Shown in pieces: positions 35,486 to 44,222 of a stretch of DNA of 64,000 bases. Each line of letters starts with the position of its first letter. Within the stretch, counting starts at the first letter, position 1. The notes under the pieces were generated by a model. It was given only the letters and a program-made list of their open reading frames with translations. It was not told the DNA's origin and did not search any database. The stretch is from Mesorhizobium erdmanii USDA 3471 (GTDB lineage Bacteria > Pseudomonadota > Alphaproteobacteria > Rhizobiales > Rhizobiaceae), in assembly GCF_000472705.1 (NCBI RefSeq), contig NZ_AXAE01000026.1, positions 45,435 to 109,434 on the forward strand, in the 5' to 3' direction. Position numbers and translations under genes: made by a program.

Positions 35486-36167
35486 CGTCGCCGAAGGAGA
35501 GTTCGCCGTCGTCGCCGGACAACAGGAAGGCGGTCGCCAGCAGGCCGGCATAGAGCAGCGTCACCAGCGTGACGATGACCCCGCCGGGGACAGGCCCCAG
35601 GGCAGCGGCGCCGATCGCTTCTCGCAAGGTGCCGACAAAGCCGACCGGCACGTGCTGATCGATCAGGCTCGGTGTCGACAATTTCAGGATCCAGGCAAGC
35701 AGCAGGATCAGCATGAGATATATGTAGTTGCGGCGCAGGCGGCGTGCCAATGCAACGCGCTGCGAGACCAAGAACCGTGGCGTGCGCAGGCTCTCGCCGA
35801 CGACCAGCAGCCAGTCGGAGGCGAAGTCTGGCTGCGGCGAAAAGATCTGTGCGAAATAATGGCGCTCGAACTGGCGCACGCGCGCACGGTAGACATCGAA
35901 GAAGCGATAGCGGCGCGCCTCGATCCAAAGCAACAGCAGCACCAGCAGCATGGCGAAGAGCAGCACGCCGTGATGGGCGCTGGCCGTCGACAGGGACACC
36001 GACAGCATGGCCGCGACGACCGTGATCGCCCAGTTGCTGGTCCGGTCGAGACGGTCGCGCCAGCCGGCCATGCGGGCAATCTCGGCGCGATGGAAGTGCG
36101 ACATCACGGTAACCAGTTCGCTTGGCGAAAGCGTCCTGCCGATGGGCGTTGCCGGCGCATCGTTCAT
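35475..36167 (-). CDS. DUF2270 family integral membrane protein
   Basis: This 230-residue protein has a soluble N-terminus (LSPSELVTVMSHFHRAEIARM). Two close membrane helices lie near residues 48-85, then a basic cytosolic segment with YRFFDVYRARVRQFERHYFA. Two further helices (near 150 and 200) precede the end. This matches DUF2270 by memory of its motif pattern. Function unknown. CTGGGAGGAAGTC precedes ATG 36167. It stands 160 bases upstream of the antiporter on the same strand and could be its partner. Confidence 0.75.
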   Translation of the reverse strand: MNDAPATPIGRTLSPSELVTVMSHFHRAEIARMAGWRDRLDRTSNWAITVVAAMLSVSLSTASAHHGVLLFAMLLVLLLLWIEARRYRFFDVYRARVRQFERHYFAQIFSPQPDFASDWLLVVGESLRTPRFLVSQRVALARRLRRNYIYLMLILLLAWILKLSTPSLIDQHVPVGFVGTLREAIGAAALGPVPGGVIVTLVTLLYAGLLATAFLLSGDDGELSFGDVHV

Positions 36168-36463
36168 GACTTCCTCCCAGCCGGATGAAACGCCTTGAAG
36201 GCGTAGTCGTTCCGCTGCCATGCCGCGCCTGTGTGAAAAAGACCGCCGGTTCGTTCACCAGTCGCGCGTCGGCCGGTTCGGCAATGACGAATATGTCCTC
36301 AATGCCGTCGAGCCGGTGATCCCCGGCCAGTGCGCGAACACGCGGTTGACCGGCGAGATCAAGCTCAAGGCGTCGGGCGAGCTCCATGCTATGTGAACGA
36401 TGCCGTGGTCGGTCTGCCCGGCGTCTCACGCTTTTCCTGGAACTGCCCTAGCCGACCGGGCCG
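36168..36463. other. Intergenic stretch with a possible degenerate gene
   Basis: A 58-residue plus-strand frame (36220-36396) and an overlapping minus-strand frame both look partly protein-like, but neither has a ribosome site or recognised family. This may be the remains of a gene between DUF2270 and the MFS gene. Confidence 0.35.
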
Positions 36464-37687
36464 TCATTCCGGTCCGCCGATCCAGTCGACCAGAAGTGCG
36501 ACGAGCCCAAAGGCGCCGCCGATGCCACAGACACAAGTCCACCCGCCCCAGGTCCAGGCAACACCGGCCAGCAATGAACCGATGGCGCCGCCGATGAAGA
36601 AGATGCCGACGAACAGGCCGTTGAGGCGGCCGCGTGCCTCGGGCCGCAAGAGATTGACGGCGCGGCGGCCAAGAGTCTGGTCGCCGGTGACGCCGATGTC
36701 GAGCAGCACCGCGCTTGCGCCCATCAGCACCAGCGGTTGCCACGACACGCCGGACCGGAAAGAGCCGGCCCAGGCGGCCAGCGCCATCGCGCCGATCAGC
36801 ACGAGATGGCAGGCGATGGTGGCGGATCTTGTCCAGCCCTGGTCGCCGGCGCGGCCGAACAGCGGCGTGACCACGGCACCGCCCGCGCCGACGAGCGCGA
36901 ACAGCGCAATGCCGCGCTGGCCGAGGCTGAAAGGCGGCTCGGCGAGGCGCAGGGCCACCGCCGTCCAGAACAGGCTGAACGCCGCCATCACCAGCGCCGC
37001 CGTCAACGCCCGGCGGCACAGCACCGGCTCGTCGCGCAGCAGGCCGAACAATGAGGCGAGCAGCGCGCCATAGGACGATTTCGTTTCGGGGCGCCGATCG
37101 GGCAAGGTGAAGCCGAGCACGCAGCCGAGCAGCACGAGCGCGGTGGCGCTGAGGCCATAGAAAGCGCGCCAGCCCCAGGCATCGGCGATGAGGCTAGCCA
37201 GTGGCCGCGCCAGCAGGATGCCGATCATCAGTCCGCTCATGACATCGCCGATGACCCGTCCGGCCTCGCCGGGCGGCGCCATCGAGGCGGCGATGGGCAC
37301 CAGGATCTGGATCGCCGAACAGGCAGCACCCAGCACGAACAGGACGATCAGCAGCGAGGCGATGGTGGGCGCCAAGGCGGCGACGCCGGCCGCAAGGGCG
37401 GCCATCACGAGCATGCGCAGGATCAGGGCACGGTTTTCGGCAAGGTCGGCCATCGGCACCAGGAAGAACAGGCCGGCGGCATAGCCGAGCAGCGTGACCA
37501 TGGCGACGAGGCCGACGCTCGCCGCACCGCCGCCGAGCGATGGGCCGATCAGGCCGACCAGCGTCTGCGGCGCGAACAGATTGGTGACGATGATGCCGGT
37601 AGAGGCGGCAAACAACAGCGTCTGCGGGCCGGTGATGGTCGCGGCCGGCAGCCGCTCGCGCAATTGACCGTCATGGATATCGGGCAT
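36464..37687 (-). CDS. MFS transporter (drug/arabinose efflux type)
   Basis: This protein of about 407 residues has 12 predicted membrane helices. Helix 2-3 carries the GYAAGLFFLVPMADLAENR variant of the MFS loop motif, and PLASLIADAWGWRAFYGLSA sits near residue 160. It is most like DHA1-type exporters. GAGGA lies just upstream of ATG 37687, favouring it over ATG 37708. It diverges from a LysR gene across 97 bases, the classic layout for a LysR-controlled exporter. The exported compound is unknown. Confidence 0.88.
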   Translation of the reverse strand: MPDIHDGQLRERLPAATITGPQTLLFAASTGIIVTNLFAPQTLVGLIGPSLGGGAASVGLVAMVTLLGYAAGLFFLVPMADLAENRALILRMLVMAALAAGVAALAPTIASLLIVLFVLGAACSAIQILVPIAASMAPPGEAGRVIGDVMSGLMIGILLARPLASLIADAWGWRAFYGLSATALVLLGCVLGFTLPDRRPETKSSYGALLASLFGLLRDEPVLCRRALTAALVMAAFSLFWTAVALRLAEPPFSLGQRGIALFALVGAGGAVVTPLFGRAGDQGWTRSATIACHLVLIGAMALAAWAGSFRSGVSWQPLVLMGASAVLLDIGVTGDQTLGRRAVNLLRPEARGRLNGLFVGIFFIGGAIGSLLAGVAWTWGGWTCVCGIGGAFGLVALLVDWIGGPE

Positions 37688-37784
37688 GGAGTCCTCACGA
37701 TGTCGCATATTGTGTGGGGACTTTATGCCGAAGCATTATCATGCTACAATTCAATCAATTCGATAATGATTATGCGAGATACGC

Positions 37785-38693
37785 ATGAATATCCATGACC
37801 TCGAAGCCTTCATCGCCGTGGTGGAAACCGGCTCGATCGTTGGCGCCTCGGCTAGGCTCAACCTGACCCAGCCGGGCGTCACCCGCCGCATCCAGAACCT
37901 CGAGGATGGGCTGGCGACAGCTTTGCTCGACCGCCAGTCAAAGCCGCTGAAGCCAACCGCCAGCGGGCGCGAGGCCTATGAGCATGGCAGGCGCGTGCTG
38001 CGCTCGCTGGAGGATCTCAAGGCGGGCGTGTCGCCGCAAGGCGAGGTCAAGGGCGAGTTCCGGCTGGGCGTCATGCCCTATCTTTCCGACGCGGCGTTGG
38101 CGCTGCCGCTCGACAGCCTGCGCGCCGCCTTTCCGCACCTGACGCTGCGCATCAGTTCGGGCTGGTCGCCGAGGCTGGTGGAGCAGGTGGCACGCAGTGA
38201 ACTCGACGCGGTGGCGGTGTGCCTTGCCGAAGGCCTGGCGCCACCGGACGAACTGGTCAGCGACGATCTCGGCGCGCAGTCGGTGCTGCTCGTCGCGTCG
38301 CCCAGCCTTGGTGTGCCGAAGCCGGCGGACCTTGCCGAACTGTCGCGCTTTTCCTGGGTGATGAACGAAAATGGCTGCGGCTTTCGCGCCTTCATCCGCC
38401 AGAGTTTCGAGGCCGCGCGGCTGCCGTTCCAGGTCGGGGTGGAAGCGCTCAGCGTCGATCTCAGAATGTCGCTGGTGGCGCGCGGCCACGGCATCGGCAT
38501 CGTCACGCCGGGCGCCTTCGCCGACAGCCGCTGGCGCGACAAAGTGGAGGTCATCGACTGCCCCGACTTCAAGCCGCAAGTGCGCGCCTGGCTGCTGCAC
38601 CGTCCGCCGGCAGGACGGCTCAGCCGGCCGATCGCGCTTTTCCGCGACACGCTGATCGACGGGCTGAAGGTGCCGATGCCGCTGGTGTCTTGA
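37785..38693 (+). CDS. LysR family transcriptional regulator
   Basis: This 302-residue protein has an N-terminal helix-turn-helix (NIHDLEAFIAVVETGSIVGA, then LNLTQPGVTRRIQNLE). The periplasmic-binding-like effector domain runs from about residue 88. Length is standard. It diverges from an MFS exporter, which is its probable target. The AT-rich gap 37700-37784 contains TTATCATGCTACAATTCAAT and TTCGATAATGATTATGCG, which may include T-N11-A sites. The effector is unknown. Confidence 0.92.
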   Translation: MNIHDLEAFIAVVETGSIVGASARLNLTQPGVTRRIQNLEDGLATALLDRQSKPLKPTASGREAYEHGRRVLRSLEDLKAGVSPQGEVKGEFRLGVMPYLSDAALALPLDSLRAAFPHLTLRISSGWSPRLVEQVARSELDAVAVCLAEGLAPPDELVSDDLGAQSVLLVASPSLGVPKPADLAELSRFSWVMNENGCGFRAFIRQSFEAARLPFQVGVEALSVDLRMSLVARGHGIGIVTPGAFADSRWRDKVEVIDCPDFKPQVRAWLLHRPPAGRLSRPIALFRDTLIDGLKVPMPLVS

Positions 38694-39005
38694 TTGGCGA
38701 CTCGGACGGATGGCCGAGCCGGCACAACAATACAGGTCAGGCCAAGTCCTTCAGCCGTAAGCGGACGCCGCAGCTTTTCTCAATTCAATCAGGTGTTTGG
38801 CAGCTGACATTCGCGTCATGAAAGTATAATTTTTAGATAAACCTTAGGAAAAATATCAGCTTATACATAAAATCGGAGCGCGTAGCCTCGAACGGATCAC
38901 TGTCCGATTTATCCAATGTAACGCATAATCGCTTCTTGACACTTGGCTATGCGAAAGAGCTAGATGATTTTCGATCGCAATTCTTTGCGCGGAGGGAATC
39001 TGTAC
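38694..39005 (+). promoter_or_regulatory. AT-rich intergenic region with candidate promoter
   Basis: About 310 bases, markedly AT-rich from 38815 to 38960. TTGACA at 38936-38941 is followed by GCTAGA at 38959 (17-base spacing) or TAGATG at 38961, a plausible sigma-70 promoter for the small membrane gene at 39006 and the two genes after it. No coding signal. Confidence 0.45.
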
Positions 39006-39158
39006 ATGGATTTCATCGAAAGGTGGTTAGGTATCTCACCTGACAGCGGCGACGGATCGACCGAGGCTCTCTATCTGCTTGCCGTTGTCGCAATATTGGC
39101 GCTCGTTTTCCACAAGCGCATCATGCAGTTCGCGCGCGGCTTTTTCGCGCGGAAGTAG
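39006..39158 (+). CDS. Small membrane protein (50 residues)
   Basis: This frame begins MDFIERWLGISPDSGDG. It has one membrane helix (ALYLLAVVAILALVFHKRI) and a basic C-terminal tail (FARGFFARK). GGAGGGA lies 11 bases before ATG 39006; the frame is open back to 38964. It may be co-transcribed with the two following unknown genes. No family recognised. Confidence 0.6.
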   Translation: MDFIERWLGISPDSGDGSTEALYLLAVVAILALVFHKRIMQFARGFFARK

Positions 39159-39268
39159 CCAGACAGAGTTCCAGGCGGCACCGGTTGTCGATCAGCCCAG
39201 GCGCTGTTGCCGCGCGAATCCCGTTGTTAATCAGACCCTTGCCTGCGTTAACTTCAGAGAGGGAGTCG

Positions 39269-40249
39269 ATGCGCGGATTAGTGGCAGTCCTGCGAGCACT
39301 GTTCTCCGCCTGGATCCCGGCGCTGATCGAGATGGCTCGGCGTTTCTGCCGCCGCTGGCGGTTGCACGGCGACCGCCGGGTCGACCAGAAGGGGTCCAGG
39401 GCGCATTGCGTGCCGATCGACCACCCGGCATTCTGCCGGCCCGACCCGCTGATCTACGACCAGTACTATCTGATCGGCCTTGGTCTCGCGGTCACCTGGG
39501 ACAATCCCGACATCGAAGTGCTCAAGGGTGGCGTGCCGGTGCCCGCCGGCAAGTTGCAGGCGGATACCGGCTACGAGGTGCGCGTGCGCGTCTGGAACGC
39601 CTCGATGGATGCCGTCGTCGTCAAGATGCCGGTTCACCTGTCCTATCTGTCGTTCGGCATGGGAACCGTATCGCATCCGATCGACACCAGGCCGGTCTCG
39701 GTCGGGGTGATCGGATCGGCCAGCCAGCCTGGGTTCGTCTCCTTCGACTGGCATACGCCTCAGGAAGCGGGCCACTATTGCCTGCAGGCTTTGCTCGACC
39801 CGGCCGACGACGCCAACTTCGCCAACAATCTCGGACAGAAGAACACCGATGTCGGGCTGGCGCAGTCGCCGGCGACATTCCGGTTCGAACTGCGCAACGC
39901 GACCCGCCGGCCGCATCGGTATCGGTTCAGCGTCGACGCCTACACCATTCCGCCGCTCAGCCCTTGCCGCGATGAGCGGCGACCGACCGAGGAGGCCGCC
40001 AAGGCCGAGCAGAAGCGGCGGCTGGCCGCGCATTTGGCGGCCGCGCATCCGCTGCCGCCCGGCTGGACGGTCGAGATCTCGCCCGACCAGCCGCCGCTGA
40101 CACCGGGCGAACAGGTGACGATCACGGCGATCGCCACGCCGCCGGCCGGCTGGACCGGCCGGCAAGCTCTCAACCTGAATGCGTTCGACGAAGGTGGCCA
40201 CGCCAGCGGCGGCGTCACCCTGACCGTCCTCAGCAGCGTGGAGGCGTGA
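39269..40249 (+). CDS. Uncharacterised protein with CARDB-like beta domain
   Basis: This 326-residue protein has an Arg-rich N-terminus with a short hydrophobic stretch. Residues 60-210 read like a CARDB/APHP-type beta-sandwich: TGYEVRVRVWNASMDAV and, later, AGHYCLQALLDPADDANFANN. A second Ig-like segment falls near the end (PPLTPGEQVTITAIATPPAGW). ATG 39269 has GAGAGGGAG upstream. Its stop overlaps the next gene's start (TGATG), so the pair is coupled. It may be a structural or substrate-binding partner of the membrane protein. Function unknown. Confidence 0.6.
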   Translation: MRGLVAVLRALFSAWIPALIEMARRFCRRWRLHGDRRVDQKGSRAHCVPIDHPAFCRPDPLIYDQYYLIGLGLAVTWDNPDIEVLKGGVPVPAGKLQADTGYEVRVRVWNASMDAVVVKMPVHLSYLSFGMGTVSHPIDTRPVSVGVIGSASQPGFVSFDWHTPQEAGHYCLQALLDPADDANFANNLGQKNTDVGLAQSPATFRFELRNATRRPHRYRFSVDAYTIPPLSPCRDERRPTEEAAKAEQKRRLAAHLAAAHPLPPGWTVEISPDQPPLTPGEQVTITAIATPPAGWTGRQALNLNAFDEGGHASGGVTLTVLSSVEA

Positions 40250-41283
40250 TGGCCACCGACGACAAATCCTGGACCAAATGCACGACCGCGGACAAAGTCA
40301 TCTCGGTCAACCAGTATATCAGCGCAGCGATCACCAGCGGTATATTCGCGGCGGTGATGGCCGTGGTTATCGTGGCCATGGGCGAGCCGTGGTGCCTGCC
40401 GATCGCGCTGGTGGTTACAGGGATCGTGTGGATTCTCGCCTATTGCGACTGGTGGCTCAACAATCGGCTGGTCTGTCTCGGCAACCAGGAGCCGGTAAGC
40501 ATCGTCGGCATGGTCATCAGCATCGAGCCGCCGTCGGAGAAGACATGGCCTGGAAGCCTGGACTCCGACTACAGCCTCAATCTCTTGCTGCCGAACAACC
40601 CGGTGGGCGTGAGCCAGGCGGATGCCGACGCCAGTGTCCCGTTCGGCTACCTCATGGCGGAAACCACCACCACCTCCTCGCACGGCCTGCTGTTCACCGG
40701 CAATCAGGCGGAAGACAAGGCGACCAGCTTGAAGTCCGAAGCGCTGCATGTGGAATTCGAGGGGGCTTCGATCCATGATCTGCAGACCGTCAACATCCTG
40801 GCGCTGATCGCGGCCTTGACGGCGTTGGCGATATGCATGTCGGGCGTCGGCGTGGTCGTTGCCTATATCCTGGCGTTCCTGGCCTTTCTCGCCGCGCTCT
40901 TCGGCGCCGCCTTCAGCAGTTCGGACACCGCCAGCCCAAGCGACGCCGGCCTGCCCAGCATCGAAACGAACAAGGGCGATGGAACCGGAGCGACGATCCT
41001 GGGTGTGACCGGCCGCTGGGTCTATGATGCCGGCCATATCCACGACAGCTTCAATGAAGCCCACAACGAACTGCATCCTGTCCAGCAGGCACAGATTCTG
41101 GGAGGGCCGTGGGATGGCGACTGGCCTCCCGATATCGACGGGATCATTCGCGGCTACCAGGACGGCTATGCGCAATCGCAAGATCCGCTCACCAAGGAGC
41201 AGCAGGCCAAGCCCGGCTCGCGCTGGTCGGTCCACCCTTATATCGACGGCTGCGACGACACGGTCTGGCGTCCTCCGCACTAG
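40249..41283 (+). CDS. Uncharacterised membrane protein with C-terminal extension
   Basis: This 344-residue protein has two N-terminal membrane helices (SAAITSGIFAAVMAVVIVAM and PIALVVTGIVWILAYCDWWL), then a soluble domain (about 75-180). A second helix pair sits near residues 185-225 (ILALIAALTALAICMSGVGV and on), followed by a soluble tail with HDSFNEAHNELHPV and Trp/Pro/Asp-rich segments. It overlaps the upstream gene by one base. No homologue recognised. The histidine-bearing tail could be catalytic or bind a partner. Confidence 0.6.
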   Translation: MATDDKSWTKCTTADKVISVNQYISAAITSGIFAAVMAVVIVAMGEPWCLPIALVVTGIVWILAYCDWWLNNRLVCLGNQEPVSIVGMVISIEPPSEKTWPGSLDSDYSLNLLLPNNPVGVSQADADASVPFGYLMAETTTTSSHGLLFTGNQAEDKATSLKSEALHVEFEGASIHDLQTVNILALIAALTALAICMSGVGVVVAYILAFLAFLAALFGAAFSSSDTASPSDAGLPSIETNKGDGTGATILGVTGRWVYDAGHIHDSFNEAHNELHPVQQAQILGGPWDGDWPPDIDGIIRGYQDGYAQSQDPLTKEQQAKPGSRWSVHPYIDGCDDTVWRPPH

Positions 41284-41440
41284 GAGGTCAGAGCCGCATT
41301 CGATTCGTGGCGGCGCAGCGAACCGAGTGCGGCGCCGGGACGGCGGGCAGGGAGGTCTTTTCAAGGGCTTGGGCTAGACACCTCAGAGTCTGAGTCGGCT
41401 AGATTGGCGATTTCGCTGTTGTAACTCGCCGATTGCCAGC

Positions 41441-41620
41441 GTCGGCGCTGCCCCTCACTGTCCTGCCGGACGTCTCTCCCCGTAGAACGGGGCGAGAGGG
41501 GCTGGCTGCAACGCCGGCGCCTTTCTATCGGCACTGGATATTGGCGAAAGCGCCGATGACATCGTCCCTCGGCCCGTCACTATACGGGGAGAGGATGCCG
41601 GCAGGCACGTGAGGGGCGGA
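41441..41620. repeat. Long palindromic intergenic repeat, copy A
   Basis: This 180-bp element has left arm GGCGCTGCCCCTCACTGTCC and on, matched in inverted order by the right arm ending GGCAGGCACGTGAGGGGC. Each arm contains a small CCCCGT/ACGGGG-type hairpin, and the centre carries ATTGGCGAAA. It shares this structure with the copies at 45.1, 53.0, 60.1 and 63.6 kb and, more distantly, 61.7 kb. The rest of the 41284-41706 gap shows no gene. Confidence 0.85.
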
Positions 41621-41706
41621 GCAAACGCTTGCGGGAAAGCACTCGGCACCTGAAGTGATTGCCCTGGCGTCCAGCGCCCCTTGAGAATCTTCGAGCCCTC
41701 GGCAAC

Positions 41707-42432
41707 ATGACGAACATGAAGAAGCCGATCTCCACCGCACCACGCAAACCAGCGATGGCGCTGACCGAGGAACTGGTCGCGCGCACCCTGCGCGCGGTCG
41801 AGGATGCCGGGCCGACGCCGGGCATGGTGCATATGACCGACGCCGACTACGCACGGTTCCGCGACGAGATCCTAGCCTCGGCGTCGGCGGGGCCGCTGAA
41901 ACTGTTCGCCTATGGCTCGCTGCTGTGGAAGCCGGCCGGCGAGGTGAGGGGCGGTGAGCGGGCCGTGGCGCGGGGCTGGCATCGTTCTTTCTGCTTCACG
42001 GTGCAGCGCTTTCGCGGCACGCTCGAACAGCCCGGCCTGATGATGGCGCTCGATCGTGGCGGCCAGTGCCAGGGCATGATGTTCGAGATCGCCGAGCCCG
42101 TCGCGGAAAATCTCGAAGCGCTGCTGCGCCGCGAGATGACCATCCTGCCCGCCGTCAACGTGCCGCGCTGGCTGCAGGTCAGCACCGACAGCGGCGCAAG
42201 TCAGGCGCTCGGTTTCGTCGTCAATCCCGCGAGCCCGCGCTATTCCGGCAAGCTCGACAAGCAGGTGGTCGCCGCGACACTGGCGAGGGCCGTCGGCCAT
42301 TGGGGCTCCGGCGCGCAATATCTGTTCGAAACGATCCGGCACCTCGACGCCTGCGGCATACGCGACCGCAATCTGTGGCAGCTGCAGGACCTGGTGGCGC
42401 GGGAGATCGGCCGCGCTCATGCTGCAACGTAG
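41707..42432 (+). CDS. ChaC-type gamma-glutamylcyclotransferase
   Basis: This protein of about 241 residues has the ChaC signature FAYGSLLWKP near residue 64, the substrate loop of this fold. GWHRSFCFTVQRFRGTLEQPGL near residue 83 and a catalytic-type Glu in LLRREM near residue 140 follow. Family members break glutathione into 5-oxoproline and Cys-Gly in the cytosol. Length fits ChaC proteins. ATG 41707 or 41716 are equally likely; neither has a strong ribosome site. It stands alone. Confidence 0.88.
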   Translation: MTNMKKPISTAPRKPAMALTEELVARTLRAVEDAGPTPGMVHMTDADYARFRDEILASASAGPLKLFAYGSLLWKPAGEVRGGERAVARGWHRSFCFTVQRFRGTLEQPGLMMALDRGGQCQGMMFEIAEPVAENLEALLRREMTILPAVNVPRWLQVSTDSGASQALGFVVNPASPRYSGKLDKQVVAATLARAVGHWGSGAQYLFETIRHLDACGIRDRNLWQLQDLVAREIGRAHAAT

Positions 42433-42496
42433 TGGCTTTGCGTGGCACCGGTTGCCCGCGTTGACGGATCGCCTGCGTTGGTGATGGGTGGCGTCA

Positions 42497-42672
42497 CCCA
42501 TGACTTCGTCATCCACGGGCGGAGCAAGGAGCGAAGCGACGCGGCGCAGACCCGAGGATCCCTGCCGGGACGTCTGAACGCCGCGACGGTGCAGAATTCT
42601 GCTCCGCTGCACTCTACGTCCAAGGTCACGGGATGGATCCCAGGGTCTTCGCGGCCTTCACTCGTGCTTCGC
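42497..42672. repeat. Intergenic repeat with inverted ends
   Basis: The segment has inverted arms GACCCgaGGATCC (about 42549-42561) and GGATCCcaGGGTC (about 42633-42645), and the string GGGCGGAGCAAGGAGCGAAG, which I recall as frequent between genes in Mesorhizobium. It is distinct from the palindromic family at 41.4 kb. Confidence 0.5.
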
Positions 42673-42689
42673 CCATTCCAATCTTGCGC

Positions 42690-42718
42690 TTGACGAACAT
42701 ATATCTGTGTGGTTATAC
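42690..42718 (+). promoter_or_regulatory. Sigma-70-type promoter of the arsR operon
   Basis: TTGACG (42690-42695) and TTATAC (42713-42718) are separated by 17 bases, a near-consensus pair 34 bases upstream of the arsR start. The AT-rich dyad-like spacer (ATATATC, then GGTTATA) could be the ArsR operator. Confidence 0.7.
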
Positions 42719-42751
42719 GTCAACCAATAGCCAACGGGTTATCGATTTGCC

Positions 42752-43075
42752 ATGCCTGATACCCAAGACCTGCTCTTCAGAACGCTCGCCGACCCGACCA
42801 GACGGGCGATCTTCGAACGGCTGTGCCGCCAGGGCGAGCAGACGGTGGGGGCGCTTACCAGCCAGTCCGGCGTCTCGCAACCGGCGGTGTCGAAGCATCT
42901 CGGCCTGCTCAAGCAGGCCGGGCTGGTGCGCGACCGCCATGAGGGGCGGCAGACGCACTACAGCGCGCAGCTCGGCGCGCTGGCGCCGCTGATGGACTGG
43001 ACACGCGAGATGGCAGGGTTTTGGGAAAGCCGGTTCGACGATCTCGAGGATTTGCTCAAAAGGATGGACCAGTGA
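42752..43075 (+). CDS. ArsR family transcriptional repressor
   Basis: This 107-residue winged-helix protein contains LFRTLADPTRRAIFERL and a recognition helix in SGVSQPAVSKHLGLLKQAGLV. The metal-binding ELCV(C/G)D motif of arsenic-type ArsR is absent, so it is likely of the ArsR-SRPBCC pairing type that senses other signals. Its stop overlaps the GTG start of the SRPBCC gene. It heads a six-gene run and probably represses it through the promoter at 42690-42718. Confidence 0.92.
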   Translation: MPDTQDLLFRTLADPTRRAIFERLCRQGEQTVGALTSQSGVSQPAVSKHLGLLKQAGLVRDRHEGRQTHYSAQLGALAPLMDWTREMAGFWESRFDDLEDLLKRMDQ

Positions 43076-43503
43076 ACGATAGTGCCAGCCAGAGCCGCAC
43101 TGTCGTCGTCGAGCGGCAAATTTCCCATCCGCCGGAAAAGCTCTGGCGCGCGCTGACGCAACCGCACCTGATCGAGGAGTGGCTGATGAAGAACGATTTC
43201 AAGCCCGATATCGGCCACCGCTTCAACATCAGCGCCGATTGGGGCGGCGTGCTCGATTGCGAGGTGCTGGCCGTCGAGCCGAACAAGACGCTGTCCTACA
43301 CTTGGAACCTCGCGCACCCGGATCCGGCTTTCGATCTCAGGAGCGTGGTGACCTTCACGCTCACCCCGACGCCAACCGGAACGCATCTGCGCATGGAGCA
43401 ATCCGGCTTCCGGCCCGACCAGCGGCGCGCCTATGGCGGCGCCAGAACCGGCTGGCCGCAATTCCTCGAGAAGCTGGAACAGCTTCTCGACCGGACGGAC
43501 TGA
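43072..43503 (+). CDS. SRPBCC domain protein (AHSA1 type)
   Basis: This 143-residue START-like protein contains VVVERQISHPPEKLWRALTQ, HLIEEWLM, and late WPQFLEKLEQLLDRTD. It starts with GTG at 43072, overlapping the arsR stop by 4 bases, with AAAAGGA upstream. The arsR-SRPBCC pair is a very common two-gene cassette in rhizobia; its ligand is unproven. The protein is cytosolic and complete. Confidence 0.88.
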   Translation: MNDSASQSRTVVVERQISHPPEKLWRALTQPHLIEEWLMKNDFKPDIGHRFNISADWGGVLDCEVLAVEPNKTLSYTWNLAHPDPAFDLRSVVTFTLTPTPTGTHLRMEQSGFRPDQRRAYGGARTGWPQFLEKLEQLLDRTD

Positions 43504-43575
43504 GATCCGTCGATAAAAACCACAGCTGATTTCACCGGGCGGCCTGGCCGCCAGCAAAACCTATGGAGAAAGACG

Positions 43576-43968
43576 ATGAAGATCAAACTGACCAGCATCC
43601 ATGTCGACGACCAGGAGAAAGCGCTTGCCTTCTACACCGGTGTGCTCGGCCTGACCAAGAAGGCCGATTTCAGCAACGGGCCGTTCCGCTGGCTGACGGT
43701 CGCCTCGCCTGACGAGCCCGAGGGCACCGAGCTGCAACTGGCGCTCAACGACAATCCGGCGGCCAAGGCCTACCAGCAGGCGATGTTCGCGCAGGGCCAG
43801 CCGGCGGTGATGTTCTTCACCGACGATGTCAGGGGCGATCACCAGCGCATCGCGGCCAATGGCGGCACGTTCGCCATGGCGCCGACCGAAGTGACCGGCT
43901 CGACCATCGCCAAGCTCGACGATGGTTGCGGCAATCTCATCCAGATCACGGAGCTGGCGCGCTGGTAG
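43576..43968 (+). CDS. VOC family protein (glyoxalase/dioxygenase fold)
   Basis: This 130-residue protein has paired beta-alpha-beta modules, with KLTSIHVDDQEKALAFYTGVLGL at the N-terminus and late FAMAPTEVTGSTIAKLDDGCGNLIQI. His in SIHVDD and Glu in the last strand region fit the VOC metal positions. Members include antibiotic-binding proteins and glyoxalases. GGAGAAAGACG precedes the ATG. It is the third gene of the arsR run. Confidence 0.88.
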   Translation: MKIKLTSIHVDDQEKALAFYTGVLGLTKKADFSNGPFRWLTVASPDEPEGTELQLALNDNPAAKAYQQAMFAQGQPAVMFFTDDVRGDHQRIAANGGTFAMAPTEVTGSTIAKLDDGCGNLIQITELARW

Positions 43969-44006
43969 CGCGCCCGGTTTCACGCGAATTTCAAAGGGAG
44001 GTCATC

Positions 44007-44210
44007 TTGGACTGGAGCAAATGGATCAGGCAAGGGCATCGCTGGCTGTCGATCATCTTCACGGCGACCGTCGTCGCCAATTTCGTCACCATGGCGTTTG
44101 GGCAGCCGCCCGCCTGGGTGGTCTATTCGCCACTGCCGCCGCTCTTCCTTATGCTGTTCAGCGGCCTCTATATGTTCGTGCTGCCCTATGTCGGAAAGGA
44201 CGCGGGATAG
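44007..44210 (+). CDS. Small two-helix membrane protein
   Basis: This 67-residue protein is read from TTG 44007, which has AAAGGGAGG five bases upstream; no ATG fits. Two membrane helices are visible (WLSIIFTATVVANFVTMAF and PLFLMLFSGLYMFVLPYV). It sits inside the arsR/DUF1801 run, 12 bases before the next gene. Function unknown. Confidence 0.7.
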   Translation: MDWSKWIRQGHRWLSIIFTATVVANFVTMAFGQPPAWVVYSPLPPLFLMLFSGLYMFVLPYVGKDAG

Positions 44211-44222
44211 GAAAGGAAGGGT

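Noticed and set aside
33657..36188. A plus-strand open frame of over 800 codons opposite the antiporter and DUF2270 genes
   Set aside because: Gln/Asp/His/Arg-rich composition without domains; it spans two clear genes and their gap on the minus strand.
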